Positions 14,407 to 20,244 of a DNA stretch of 20,244 nt are shown piece after piece. The DNA comes from Clostridia bacterium. GTDB taxonomy: Bacteria > Bacillota > Clostridia > DUPQ01. The notes under the pieces were generated by a model, which saw only the letters and a program-made list of their open reading frames with translations, did no database searches and was not told the DNA's origin. The translations under genes and the position numbers were made by a program. The stretch covers positions 1 to 20,244 of the forward strand of contig JAUVJE010000013.1 in NCBI GenBank assembly GCA_030592355.1. The letters run 5' to 3'. Position 1 is the stretch's first letter. Every line of letters starts with the position of its first letter.

Positions 14407-15594
14407 TTAAACGGCTGGTACTTTTCTTTTAAATAAAATAGCAAATCCGAGGGCTCCGGCCAGAAAAATCGGTATCAGATAGAATATGGCATCCAATGAA
14501 TAATTGACGCTTACAACACTTCCCATCATTGGCGCCGCCGCCCATGCAATACTGCCTACGGTCGCCCTTATTCCAAATAATAATCCATGCTTGTTTTCAG
14601 GCACCATGTTTATTGAGTCCGACATTATAAGCGGGTCAATTGCTCCCAGGGCAAAAAACAACAACGCATAGAAAACGGCAAATCCCCATAGCGATTTGGT
14701 CATGATTAACGGGATTGCAACTATAAGACCCATCACAAGATAAATAATAACGAGTTTTTTCTTGTCATGCCTGTCTCCCAATCTAGTTAATACAATTGCT
14801 GAAAACGCTGACATCACACTTGCACCTGCAGCAATTAATCCGGTAACCAGTGCAGACCCTTCAATTGTTCCTCTTAACTCCTGAACATACAGCGGCATAT
14901 AGGGTGACGCGACAGACCTTCCTACCCTAAGGAAAAATATCAAGGCAAGAACGATGATTATCGGCAATGTTAAAACCGACAGTATATTCTTTAATCCCTT
15001 TTCCGTGTGTTTGACAACAGGTTTTTTTGTTTCTTTTACATAGAAAAGAACCAAAAAAAAGCAAATCATCATTATGGTTCCGCCAAGATAGAAACTGGGT
15101 CTGTATCCTACCTTCTCAGCAAGGATACCGCCGATTGCAGGCCCGAAACTTCTTCCGATAAAGGTTGCCGATGTAATAAATCCCAGCGCAAAGGCCATAT
15201 GTTTTCGCGGCGTCTCCGCGGCAACCAAAGCGGCGGCGGCGGTCATCGTACCTGTTAAAAATCCCTGCAAACCCCTGAAAATCAATACTCCGGTCACGGA
15301 CTTAACCAATCCAAGACAAATAAGTATCAAAGAAGCCGATAGCATAGCTCTCAGCAGCATGGGTTTTTTACCGTATTTATCAGAAATCATCCCCCATATA
15401 GGTGCCATAATACCCATGCCGATAGCGGGGGCCGTACTAAGCAAACCGGTAAATAGTCTGAGCTTTTCAGGATCTACAACTCCCAGGTCCTGAATATAGT
15501 ATGGCAAAAAAGGAAGCCCAAAACTAAAGGACATAAGTGAAAAAATCTGAACAACCCAGACAATATATAGAGTTTTTTTCCAGTTGCTTTCCAT
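14407..15594 (-). CDS. Major facilitator superfamily transporter (DHA1-like)
   Basis: The 395-residue protein has the hydrophobicity of a 12-helix MFS carrier in two six-helix halves joined by a charged loop near residues 192-203 (ETKKPVVKHTEKG). The loop between helices 2 and 3 carries motif A, WGMISDKYGKKPML. A helix-4 Arg appears in FRGLQGFLTG, and a motif-C-like SFGPAIGG is in helix 5. This resembles proton-coupled efflux pumps of the DHA1 group (MdtG/TetA type), although sugar efflux or uptake cannot be excluded. It starts 7 nt after the epimerase stop, with a TAGGA Shine-Dalgarno, so the two genes are an operon and the carrier may move the epimerase substrate or product. Confidence 0.85.
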   Translation of the reverse strand: MESNWKKTLYIVWVVQIFSLMSFSFGLPFLPYYIQDLGVVDPEKLRLFTGLLSTAPAIGMGIMAPIWGMISDKYGKKPMLLRAMLSASLILICLGLVKSVTGVLIFRGLQGFLTGTMTAAAALVAAETPRKHMAFALGFITSATFIGRSFGPAIGGILAEKVGYRPSFYLGGTIMMICFFLVLFYVKETKKPVVKHTEKGLKNILSVLTLPIIIVLALIFFLRVGRSVASPYMPLYVQELRGTIEGSALVTGLIAAGASVMSAFSAIVLTRLGDRHDKKKLVIIYLVMGLIVAIPLIMTKSLWGFAVFYALLFFALGAIDPLIMSDSINMVPENKHGLLFGIRATVGSIAWAAAPMMGSVVSVNYSLDAIFYLIPIFLAGALGFAILFKRKVPAV

Positions 15595-15601
15595 GCGGTT
15601 C

Positions 15602-16447
15602 CTACAGATTATATTTTTTCATCATTGAGCGAATAAATGCCGTTCCTTCTGTAACAAGGGTGTCCCCGTCCTTTGCCAACTGCCTCCATACCCATGTGTC
15701 CATATTGTCGGTGCAGTCAACGAAACTTTCGAGGGCGGCATATCCTGTATATTTAATTTCTGCGAGTGCTTTGAAAATATCATCCCAGTTAACAAGGCCG
15801 GTACCCGGAATACCTCTGTCGTTTTCGCAAAGATGATAATGCATCAGTTTATCGCCTGCCATCTTGGTGGCCTCGTAAAATGATTTTTCTTCTATATTCA
15901 TATGGTAGGTGTCAAGATGAATTTTTATGTTATCGCGGTTGATCATGTCTTTTAACATAAGCGCTTGTTCGCATGTGTTTACTAAAAACGTTTCATACCG
16001 GTTGACCGGTTCAAGCCCTACTGTAATTCCGAGGTCATTTGCATAATCGGCAACTTCCCTTAAGCAATCAGCAGACCATGTGTACTCACGCTCACCGGGG
16101 CGGTTTTCCAATTGCCGGACGTGCTTTGAATAAATAACACCGGAAAAATTGGTTGCTCCTATATCAGATGTAGCCTTAACGCATTTTTTCAGGTAATCCA
16201 CGCCTTTTGCCCTGATATCAGAATTACTGCTGGTTATATCGGTATCATCCAAAAGAACCGTTGAAGTGCATGCATCAAGGTCAAGAGCTGTCAATCTTTC
16301 CCTTACTGCTTTTGCATCAAATTTATCAAGCACCAGCAAAGGCAATTCAATAAAGTCCATCCCCAGTTTCTTTGCCCTGTCGATTAAGTCAAGCTGATTA
16401 TTATTCCACTCACTGCACCATGCGTACGCGTGTATGCCAAGTTTCAT
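15602..16447 (-). CDS. Sugar epimerase of the D-tagatose/D-allulose 3-epimerase family
   Basis: The 281-residue protein is a xylose-isomerase-like TIM barrel. Four metal ligands are visible: Glu146 (GLEPVNRYE), Asp179 (HLDTYHMNIEE), His205 (HYHLCEN) and Glu240 (ALESFV). Their spacing (33, 26, 35) is the same as I recall for Agrobacterium D-psicose 3-epimerase. The segment RGIPGTGLVNWDDI also matches that enzyme group. These enzymes interconvert free ketohexoses or pentuloses at C3 using Mn or Co. Substrates might include D-fructose/D-allulose, D-tagatose/D-sorbose or L-ribulose/L-xylulose. The start at ATG 16447 follows AGGAGG. It is the first gene of a pair with the MFS carrier. Substrate is not determinable. 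Confidence 0.85.
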   Translation of the reverse strand: MKLGIHAYAWCSEWNNNQLDLIDRAKKLGMDFIELPLLVLDKFDAKAVRERLTALDLDACTSTVLLDDTDITSSNSDIRAKGVDYLKKCVKATSDIGATNFSGVIYSKHVRQLENRPGEREYTWSADCLREVADYANDLGITVGLEPVNRYETFLVNTCEQALMLKDMINRDNIKIHLDTYHMNIEEKSFYEATKMAGDKLMHYHLCENDRGIPGTGLVNWDDIFKALAEIKYTGYAALESFVDCTDNMDTWVWRQLAKDGDTLVTEGTAFIRSMMKKYNL

Positions 16448-16484
16448 TTTAACATCCTCCTGATTCGAGTTTTGATTTGAAACA

Positions 16485-16513
16485 ATTATATACCACAGGG
16501 AGTGTTTTTCCCT
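16485..16513 (-). promoter_or_regulatory. Epimerase promoter -10 with upstream inverted repeat
   Basis: Read leftward, TATAAT (16485-16490) lies 37 bp upstream of the epimerase start. No -35 consensus is found; in that place is the inverted repeat AGGGA-N7-TCCCT (16497-16513), which may be an operator or activator site. Confidence 0.45.
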
Positions 16514-16564
16514 CTTAATATTACTAAAATACTAATTGGGGTGTTTTAATTAACCTGTCAGGTT

Positions 16565-16878
16565 CCTGACGGATGTAGCTTTTTTTCAGACGAGGCTTGG
16601 AAGGTATGGCTTGAGTACGCGTATGTTGATACGCAAGCGAAAACCATTATTTACGCATGGGTAATGGTCATGTTCCTCACCTTCGGCTCCGGTACACGAC
16701 CGGTACCCTGTGCGCCCGATGACGTTTCTTGATTCCTTCAGAATCTGCGATACGTCATTTACCAAACGAAGTAAACCTGATTCATATAATATATTTAAAA
16801 ACCATCAGTCGGTTAATTCCGATACTGATGGTTATACACTTAATGAACCAGGTGATGATGGAAAACTATCCTGTCAGG
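16565..16878 (+). ncRNA. Structured non-coding RNA element, copy 2 (apparently complete)
   Basis: This fills most of a 431-bp gap with no credible gene. The ends can pair: CCTGACGG (16565-16572) with CTGTCAGG (16871-16878), one pair being a G-U wobble only on the + strand. Inside are hairpins at 16619-16624/16629-16634 (GCGTAT/ATACGC), 16643-16649/16662-16668 (ACCATTA/TAATGGT), 16691-16695/16703-16707, 16719-16725/16752-16758 (ATGACGT/ACGTCAT, enclosing GATTC/GAATC) and the bulged 16800-16833 hairpin. Probable single-stranded parts are purine-rich (AAGCGAAAA, AAACGAAGTAAA, GATGATGGAAAA). Ordered blocks and compensatory changes are shared with 1-160. It is divergent from the epimerase gene and abuts the msrAB stop codon. 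No clear promoter was found. Family unknown to me; transcription is inferred. Confidence 0.6.
16800..16833 (-). terminator. Bulged hairpin with T-run, probable terminator of msrAB
   Basis: A 10-bp stem (16800-16809 with 16824-16833) is capped by CGG/CCG, a 6-nt loop and an AT bulge (16822-16823). Read leftward it ends GGTTTTTAAA, 46 bp past the msrAB stop. The architecture is the same as at 79-114, so it also belongs to the RNA element. Confidence 0.6.
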
Positions 16879-17835
16879 TTAAAGTTTATTGATGTATTCT
16901 CCATACCCTTCTTTTTCAAAATCTTTTTCGGCAATGAATCTAACTGCGGCGGAGTTGATGCAGTAGCGCAAGCCATTGGACGTGGGTCCATCGTCAAAAA
17001 GATGTCCAAGATGGGATACGCCGCTTTCGTTTCTTATTTCAATCCTTTCTCTGCCAAAACTAAAATCGGGTTTTTCTATAACCGCTTTTTCGTTAACGGG
17101 CTTAGAAAAGCTTGGCCATCCGCAATCGGAATCGAATTTATCTTTAGATGAGAATAAGGGTTCCCCGGTCACTATATCTACATACAACCCTTTTTCGCTA
17201 TTATTCCAGTATTCGTTCTCAAAGGGAGTTTCAGTTGCATTGTTCTGTGTGACGTCAAATTGAAGAGGCGTCAGTCTTTCCCTAAAAGATTGTTCTGACT
17301 CATCACTTTTATGCCAGGTTTCGTTGATGAATTTTGTTCTGCCCGAAGCTTTTTTATATAAATTATATCTATATGGATTTTTTTCATAATATTTGTGATG
17401 GTAGTCCTCTGCGGGATAAAATTTCTCTACTTTTAATATTCGTGTAGCAATGGGCATGTCAAATTTAAATAATTCCGCTATTTTCTCTTTTGACTTCTTT
17501 GCAACGGCTTCCTGTTCTTCGTCATAATAAAAAATCGCTGTACTGTACTGGCTTCCGCGGTCGCCGAACTGGCCGCTTTCGTCCGTGGGGTCGATTTGCC
17601 GCCAAAAAACCTCAACGATTTCACCATAACCGATTATATCAGAATTAAAAGCAACTTCAATTACTTCCAAATGACCTGTAGCACCGCTGCATACCTGTTC
17701 GTAAGTAGGATTTACAGTATGGCCTCCGCTGTATCCCGGAATTACCGATATAACTCCATTCAAAACTGAAATCGGAGGTTCCAGACACCAAAAACATCCC
17801 CCTGCGAACATTGCTTTTTTTATATTTTCTGGCAT
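16879..17835 (-). CDS. msrAB: Fused peptide methionine sulfoxide reductase MsrA-MsrB
   Basis: The 318-residue cytoplasmic repair enzyme has an N-terminal MsrA domain (about 5-155) that reduces the S-epimer of methionine sulfoxide and a C-terminal MsrB domain (about 190-310) for the R-epimer. The MsrA nucleophile is Cys14 in GGCFWC. MsrB shows CGWPSF, HLGHLFDDGP and the nucleophile Cys292 in RYCINSAAVRF. The CxxC pairs that bind structural zinc in many MsrB proteins are absent (GLYVDIVTGEPLF has no cysteine). It starts at ATG 17835 after AAAGGA, 61 bp from the malic enzyme stop with no terminator seen between, so both may be co-transcribed. The stop codon immediately adjoins the 3' end of the structured element. 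Confidence 0.95.
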   Translation of the reverse strand: MPENIKKAMFAGGCFWCLEPPISVLNGVISVIPGYSGGHTVNPTYEQVCSGATGHLEVIEVAFNSDIIGYGEIVEVFWRQIDPTDESGQFGDRGSQYSTAIFYYDEEQEAVAKKSKEKIAELFKFDMPIATRILKVEKFYPAEDYHHKYYEKNPYRYNLYKKASGRTKFINETWHKSDESEQSFRERLTPLQFDVTQNNATETPFENEYWNNSEKGLYVDIVTGEPLFSSKDKFDSDCGWPSFSKPVNEKAVIEKPDFSFGRERIEIRNESGVSHLGHLFDDGPTSNGLRYCINSAAVRFIAEKDFEKEGYGEYINKL

Positions 17836-17896
17836 AGATATAAGTCCTTTACATTAGTGTATAGAGAGTATATACCCCGCAAACCATTGAATAAGC

Positions 17897-19069
17897 TTAG
17901 ATTCTTGCAACCTTGGAATCCCGTGCCGCTTTTGCCACTGCCTTTGCCACCGCGGGTCCAACTCTTTTATCAAAGGGCGTAGGAATGACATATTCAGGCT
18001 TAAGCTCATCCTCGGAAACAAGTTCTGCAATGGCATACGCCGCTGCAATTTTCATTTCATCGTTTATATCACTTGCACGTACGTCAAGCGTCCCCCTGAA
18101 TATGCCGGGGAAAGCCAGTACATTATTTATTTGGTTTTCAAAATCAGACCTGCCCGTTCCCACTACCAGGGCGCCCGCCCGCTTGGCATCCTCAGGCATT
18201 ATTTCCGGAACCGGGTTTGCCATGGCAAAAATCAATGGGTCCTTAGCCATGGATTTTACCATTGCCTCAGTTAAAACACCCGGTGCCGACACCCCTATAA
18301 AAACGTCAGCTTCTTTTATAACATCGGCAAGGCTGCCTTCTTTCAGCCCAAGGTTGGATATTTCAGCCATGCGCTCTTTTTCTGAATTCAATCCTTTCCG
18401 TCCTTTATAGATAGCTCCTTTTCTGTCGCAGAGAATTACTTTTTTCAATCCCATGCTCATTAAAAGTTTTGTTACTGCGATACCCGCCGCTCCCGAACCA
18501 TTTACAACTACAGATATTTTACTTATCTCTTTTCCGGCAATTTTCAGGGCATTTATCATAGCTGCAAGAGTCACGACAGCCGTTCCGTGCTGGTCATCAT
18601 GAAAAATTGGTATATCGCATACTTCTTTAAGCCGTCTCTCAATTTCAAAACATCGTGGTGCCGATATATCTTCAAGATTTATCCCACCGAATGACCCCGC
18701 TAAAAGCCTGATGGTTTCAACTATGTCGTCTACATTTTTACTTCTGATGCATAGAGGAAAGGCATCAACATCGCCGAAGCATTTAAAAAGGACGCACTTT
18801 CCTTCCATGACGGGCATTCCGGCTTCCGGGCCAATATCCCCAAGTCCCAGCACTGCTGTTCCGTCAGTCACGACAGCCACCAGATTATGCCTGCGCGTGT
18901 ATACATATGAAAGATCAAGATTTTTTTCAATTGCTAAACATGGTTCAGCCACTCCGGGAGTATATGCAACAGACAAATCCCATTTATTATTTACCTCAAC
19001 CGTGTTTTTAACTTCAATTTTGCCTCTCCATTTTTCATGCAGGACCAATGCTTCTTTTTTAAAATCCAT
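17897..19069 (-). CDS. NAD(P)-dependent malic enzyme (decarboxylating)
   Basis: The 390-residue short-form malic enzyme oxidatively decarboxylates malate to pyruvate. The catalytic Tyr36 is in AYTPGVAEPC, Lys91 in MEGKCVLFK, metal ligands Glu133/Asp134 (NLEDISAP) and Asp158 (FHDDQHGTA), and the Rossmann loop VNGSGAAGIA follows. Length matches bacterial small-type enzymes such as Bacillus YtsJ. ATG 19069 is preferred because GGAGG precedes it and because a good promoter (-10 at 19120-19125) would put the transcript start downstream of the alternative in-frame ATG at 19138. The gene leads into msrAB. Cofactor preference (NAD or NADP) is not settled by eye. Confidence 0.93.
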   Translation of the reverse strand: MDFKKEALVLHEKWRGKIEVKNTVEVNNKWDLSVAYTPGVAEPCLAIEKNLDLSYVYTRRHNLVAVVTDGTAVLGLGDIGPEAGMPVMEGKCVLFKCFGDVDAFPLCIRSKNVDDIVETIRLLAGSFGGINLEDISAPRCFEIERRLKEVCDIPIFHDDQHGTAVVTLAAMINALKIAGKEISKISVVVNGSGAAGIAVTKLLMSMGLKKVILCDRKGAIYKGRKGLNSEKERMAEISNLGLKEGSLADVIKEADVFIGVSAPGVLTEAMVKSMAKDPLIFAMANPVPEIMPEDAKRAGALVVGTGRSDFENQINNVLAFPGIFRGTLDVRASDINDEMKIAAAYAIAELVSEDELKPEYVIPTPFDKRVGPAVAKAVAKAARDSKVARI

Positions 19070-19119
19070 ATTTCCTCCGTTAATCTGTTTTAAGGCGGTT
19101 AACTCCACCGGACTTTCAC

Positions 19120-19148
19120 ATTTTAAATCAATCGTCATATCACGTCAA
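19120..19148 (-). promoter_or_regulatory. Sigma-A promoter of malic enzyme-msrAB
   Basis: Read leftward, TTGACG (19143-19148) and TAAAAT (19120-19125) are 17 bp apart, 50 bp upstream of the chosen start codon. This promoter argues against the longer reading frame beginning at 19138. Confidence 0.7.
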
Positions 19149-19205
19149 TAACAACCCCAGCTATTTGCCATAAAATTCGTCTTGTGGTATGTCTATGCCA
19201 AAAGC

Positions 19206-19226
19206 AGGTTGCCTGCGCAACCCTGT
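19206..19226 (-). terminator. Weak hairpin after the solute-binding protein gene
   Basis: GGTTGC/GCAACC with flanking CAG/CTG and one bulge forms a compact hairpin about 80 bp past the stop at 19305. Leftward it is followed by only a TTTT, so termination is possible but not strong. Confidence 0.35.
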
Positions 19227-19304
19227 CTTAATTTATCTTATTGAAGCTTTTTAGTAGTTCTGCAATGTGATTTTACTAATTTTTTCGTTTTTGAAACAAA
19301 TAAT

Positions 19305-20244
19305 TTAATCAACGCCGATTAATTTAACAATTGCTTTATATTCCGCCAGTGCATCAGCGATTGAACTATTACCTGTTACCGCACCGGCGATAGCTGCTTC
19401 ACCGGCTTTACTTAATTCGCTGCTCTTTTCATGGTACCCCGAATTAGCAGGTCCCATTAAATTAGAAGGCAGCATATACATCATCCCGTTTTCAATGTAT
19501 TCATTTATCCCGGCATTTCTTCTTGCTGTGCTCTCCATGGCCTTCTTAGCCGTGTCTTCTGCCCAGGTTTCAAACCCTGCAGGCGGAGACGGAACATGAT
19601 ATGCAACCTCATATACAGTATACAGAGCCCTGTAAGGCATGCCGCCGATATATCCGGGAGACGGATATGTTTTAATAGTGCCGGTATGGTCAATGAATGT
19701 ATTCCTGACAATAGTATTCTCTTCAATTGTACAGGCACGGTTCTCCTGACCCCGGTATTCACCAACGAGGCCAATTCTTCCTGTCCAAAAACCCCAGTCG
19801 TCTCCAAAAAATGTATTGACATACCAATTAATAGTCTCCTTAGGCTGGGGTGTTGTTTTCATCATTACCTTAGGGGCGCCGATTCCAACAATATAGTGAT
19901 TAAGATTTTTATCAATTGTATTTGAAAGCGCACCTACAGAAACCATGTATGCCTCAGGTATAAGCTTTTTAAGATTTGTCTCAAATGAAAGAGTCCATGT
20001 ATCCCAAAACATTGTTCCACCATAAAATCCAGATTCTACCTTTTCCCTCAAATCCGAATTCGACATCCCGGTGAAACACTCATTATCAAGAACGCCTTCT
20101 TTGAAACATTTCCGCAGGAATTCAAGACATTCAATCATTTCCGGCTTAAGCATTGAGTTTTCCCAAATTTCAGTATTAGGGTTCCATGCAGTCTTTGCTT
20201 CGCCAAGATGGTGTAACCTTGCATCAAATGCCTGGAATATATCC
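19305..20244 (-). CDS. ABC-type sugar solute-binding protein, C-terminal part (partial)
   Basis: An open frame runs from the right edge to the stop at 19305, giving about 312 residues of a longer protein whose signal peptide lies outside the window. It resembles the large LplA/YtcQ-type extracellular solute-binding lipoproteins of Bacillota carbohydrate ABC importers. Visible hallmarks are aromatic-rich segments (GGTMFWDTW, NTFFGDDWGFWTG), MLPSNLMG, and the C-terminal ADALAEYKAIVKLIGVD, typical of sugar-binding proteins of this class. An in-frame ATG at 20153 is internal, since coding continues upstream of it (DIFQAFDARLHHLGEAKTAW). In this family the binding protein is usually preceded or followed by two permease genes; none follows here, so the permeases would lie upstream. 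Ligand unknown. Confidence 0.8.
   Translation of the reverse strand, partial: DIFQAFDARLHHLGEAKTAWNPNTEIWENSMLKPEMIECLEFLRKCFKEGVLDNECFTGMSNSDLREKVESGFYGGTMFWDTWTLSFETNLKKLIPEAYMVSVGALSNTIDKNLNHYIVGIGAPKVMMKTTPQPKETINWYVNTFFGDDWGFWTGRIGLVGEYRGQENRACTIEENTIVRNTFIDHTGTIKTYPSPGYIGGMPYRALYTVYEVAYHVPSPPAGFETWAEDTAKKAMESTARRNAGINEYIENGMMYMLPSNLMGPANSGYHEKSSELSKAGEAAIAGAVTGNSSIADALAEYKAIVKLIGVD

Noticed and set aside
16565..16878. Classical riboswitch for a downstream + strand gene.
   Set aside because: No gene lies downstream on the + strand; the element ends against a convergent stop codon, and I could not match it to known riboswitch consensus motifs.
16710..17151. Two overlapping + strand open frames starting in the gap before msrAB.
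   Set aside because: They run into the antisense of msrAB, have no convincing Shine-Dalgarno site or domain, and cross the hairpins of the structured element.
17854..18048. A short frame overlapping the end of malic enzyme that could suggest a frameshift.
   Set aside because: The malic enzyme frame is intact to a normal C-terminus; the short frame is a chance out-of-frame reading.

Overview
The window looks like part of the chromosome of an anaerobic or facultative member of the Bacillota, most likely a Clostridia-type organism. The base composition is moderately AT-rich, Shine-Dalgarno sites are strong (AGGAGG type), and promoters have sigma-A form with mostly 17-bp spacers. The genes fit too: a lone MreB/Mbl paralogue, a fused MsrA-MsrB, and an LplA/YtcQ-type solute-binding protein. 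No phage, transposase, CRISPR, tRNA or rRNA gene was seen.

Layout, left to right. (1) Positions 1-160 hold the 3' part of a structured non-coding element on the + strand; it continues off the left edge. (2) Positions 155-6958 form a leftward operon with a near-consensus promoter at 6930-6958. Its genes in transcription order are a lipoyl E2 acyltransferase, an E3 dihydrolipoyl dehydrogenase, an unusually long fused E1 alpha-beta subunit, a DeoR-family regulator and a SrlD-like sorbitol-6-phosphate dehydrogenase. (3) Two further leftward units follow: an FAD/NAD(P) disulfide reductase-family protein (7068-8417), and an L-sorbose-1-phosphate reductase (SorE type, 8608-9858) whose promoter is preceded by three 41-bp tandem repeats. 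(4) Positions 10052-12257 hold an MreB/Mbl homologue overlapping a phosphodiester-glycosidase (NAGPA-domain) lipoprotein. (5) A rightward DUF4234 membrane protein converges on apt, and apt diverges from deoD (purine salvage). (6) Positions 14407-16447 hold a D-tagatose/D-allulose 3-epimerase-like protein followed by an MFS transporter. (7) Positions 16448-16878 are non-coding and contain a second, apparently complete copy of the structured element. (8) A malic enzyme-msrAB pair and the C-terminal part of a sugar ABC solute-binding protein close the window.

How the genes may work together. SorE and SrlD are consecutive enzymes: L-sorbose 1-phosphate to D-glucitol 6-phosphate to D-fructose 6-phosphate. 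The ketose 3-epimerase and sugar solute-binding protein add to a carbohydrate-catabolic setting. A complete 2-oxo-acid (or acetoin-type) dehydrogenase complex sits in one operon with SrlD and a sugar-type DeoR regulator, which is unexpected; its substrate cannot be read from the sequence.

The most interesting signal is the pair of related non-coding elements at 1-160 and 16565-16878. They share sequence blocks in the same order. They also share a hairpin that has diverged almost completely in sequence yet keeps its pairing, its 6-nt loop and a 2-nt AT bulge. Both lie directly against the stop codon of a convergent gene. I do not recognise the family.
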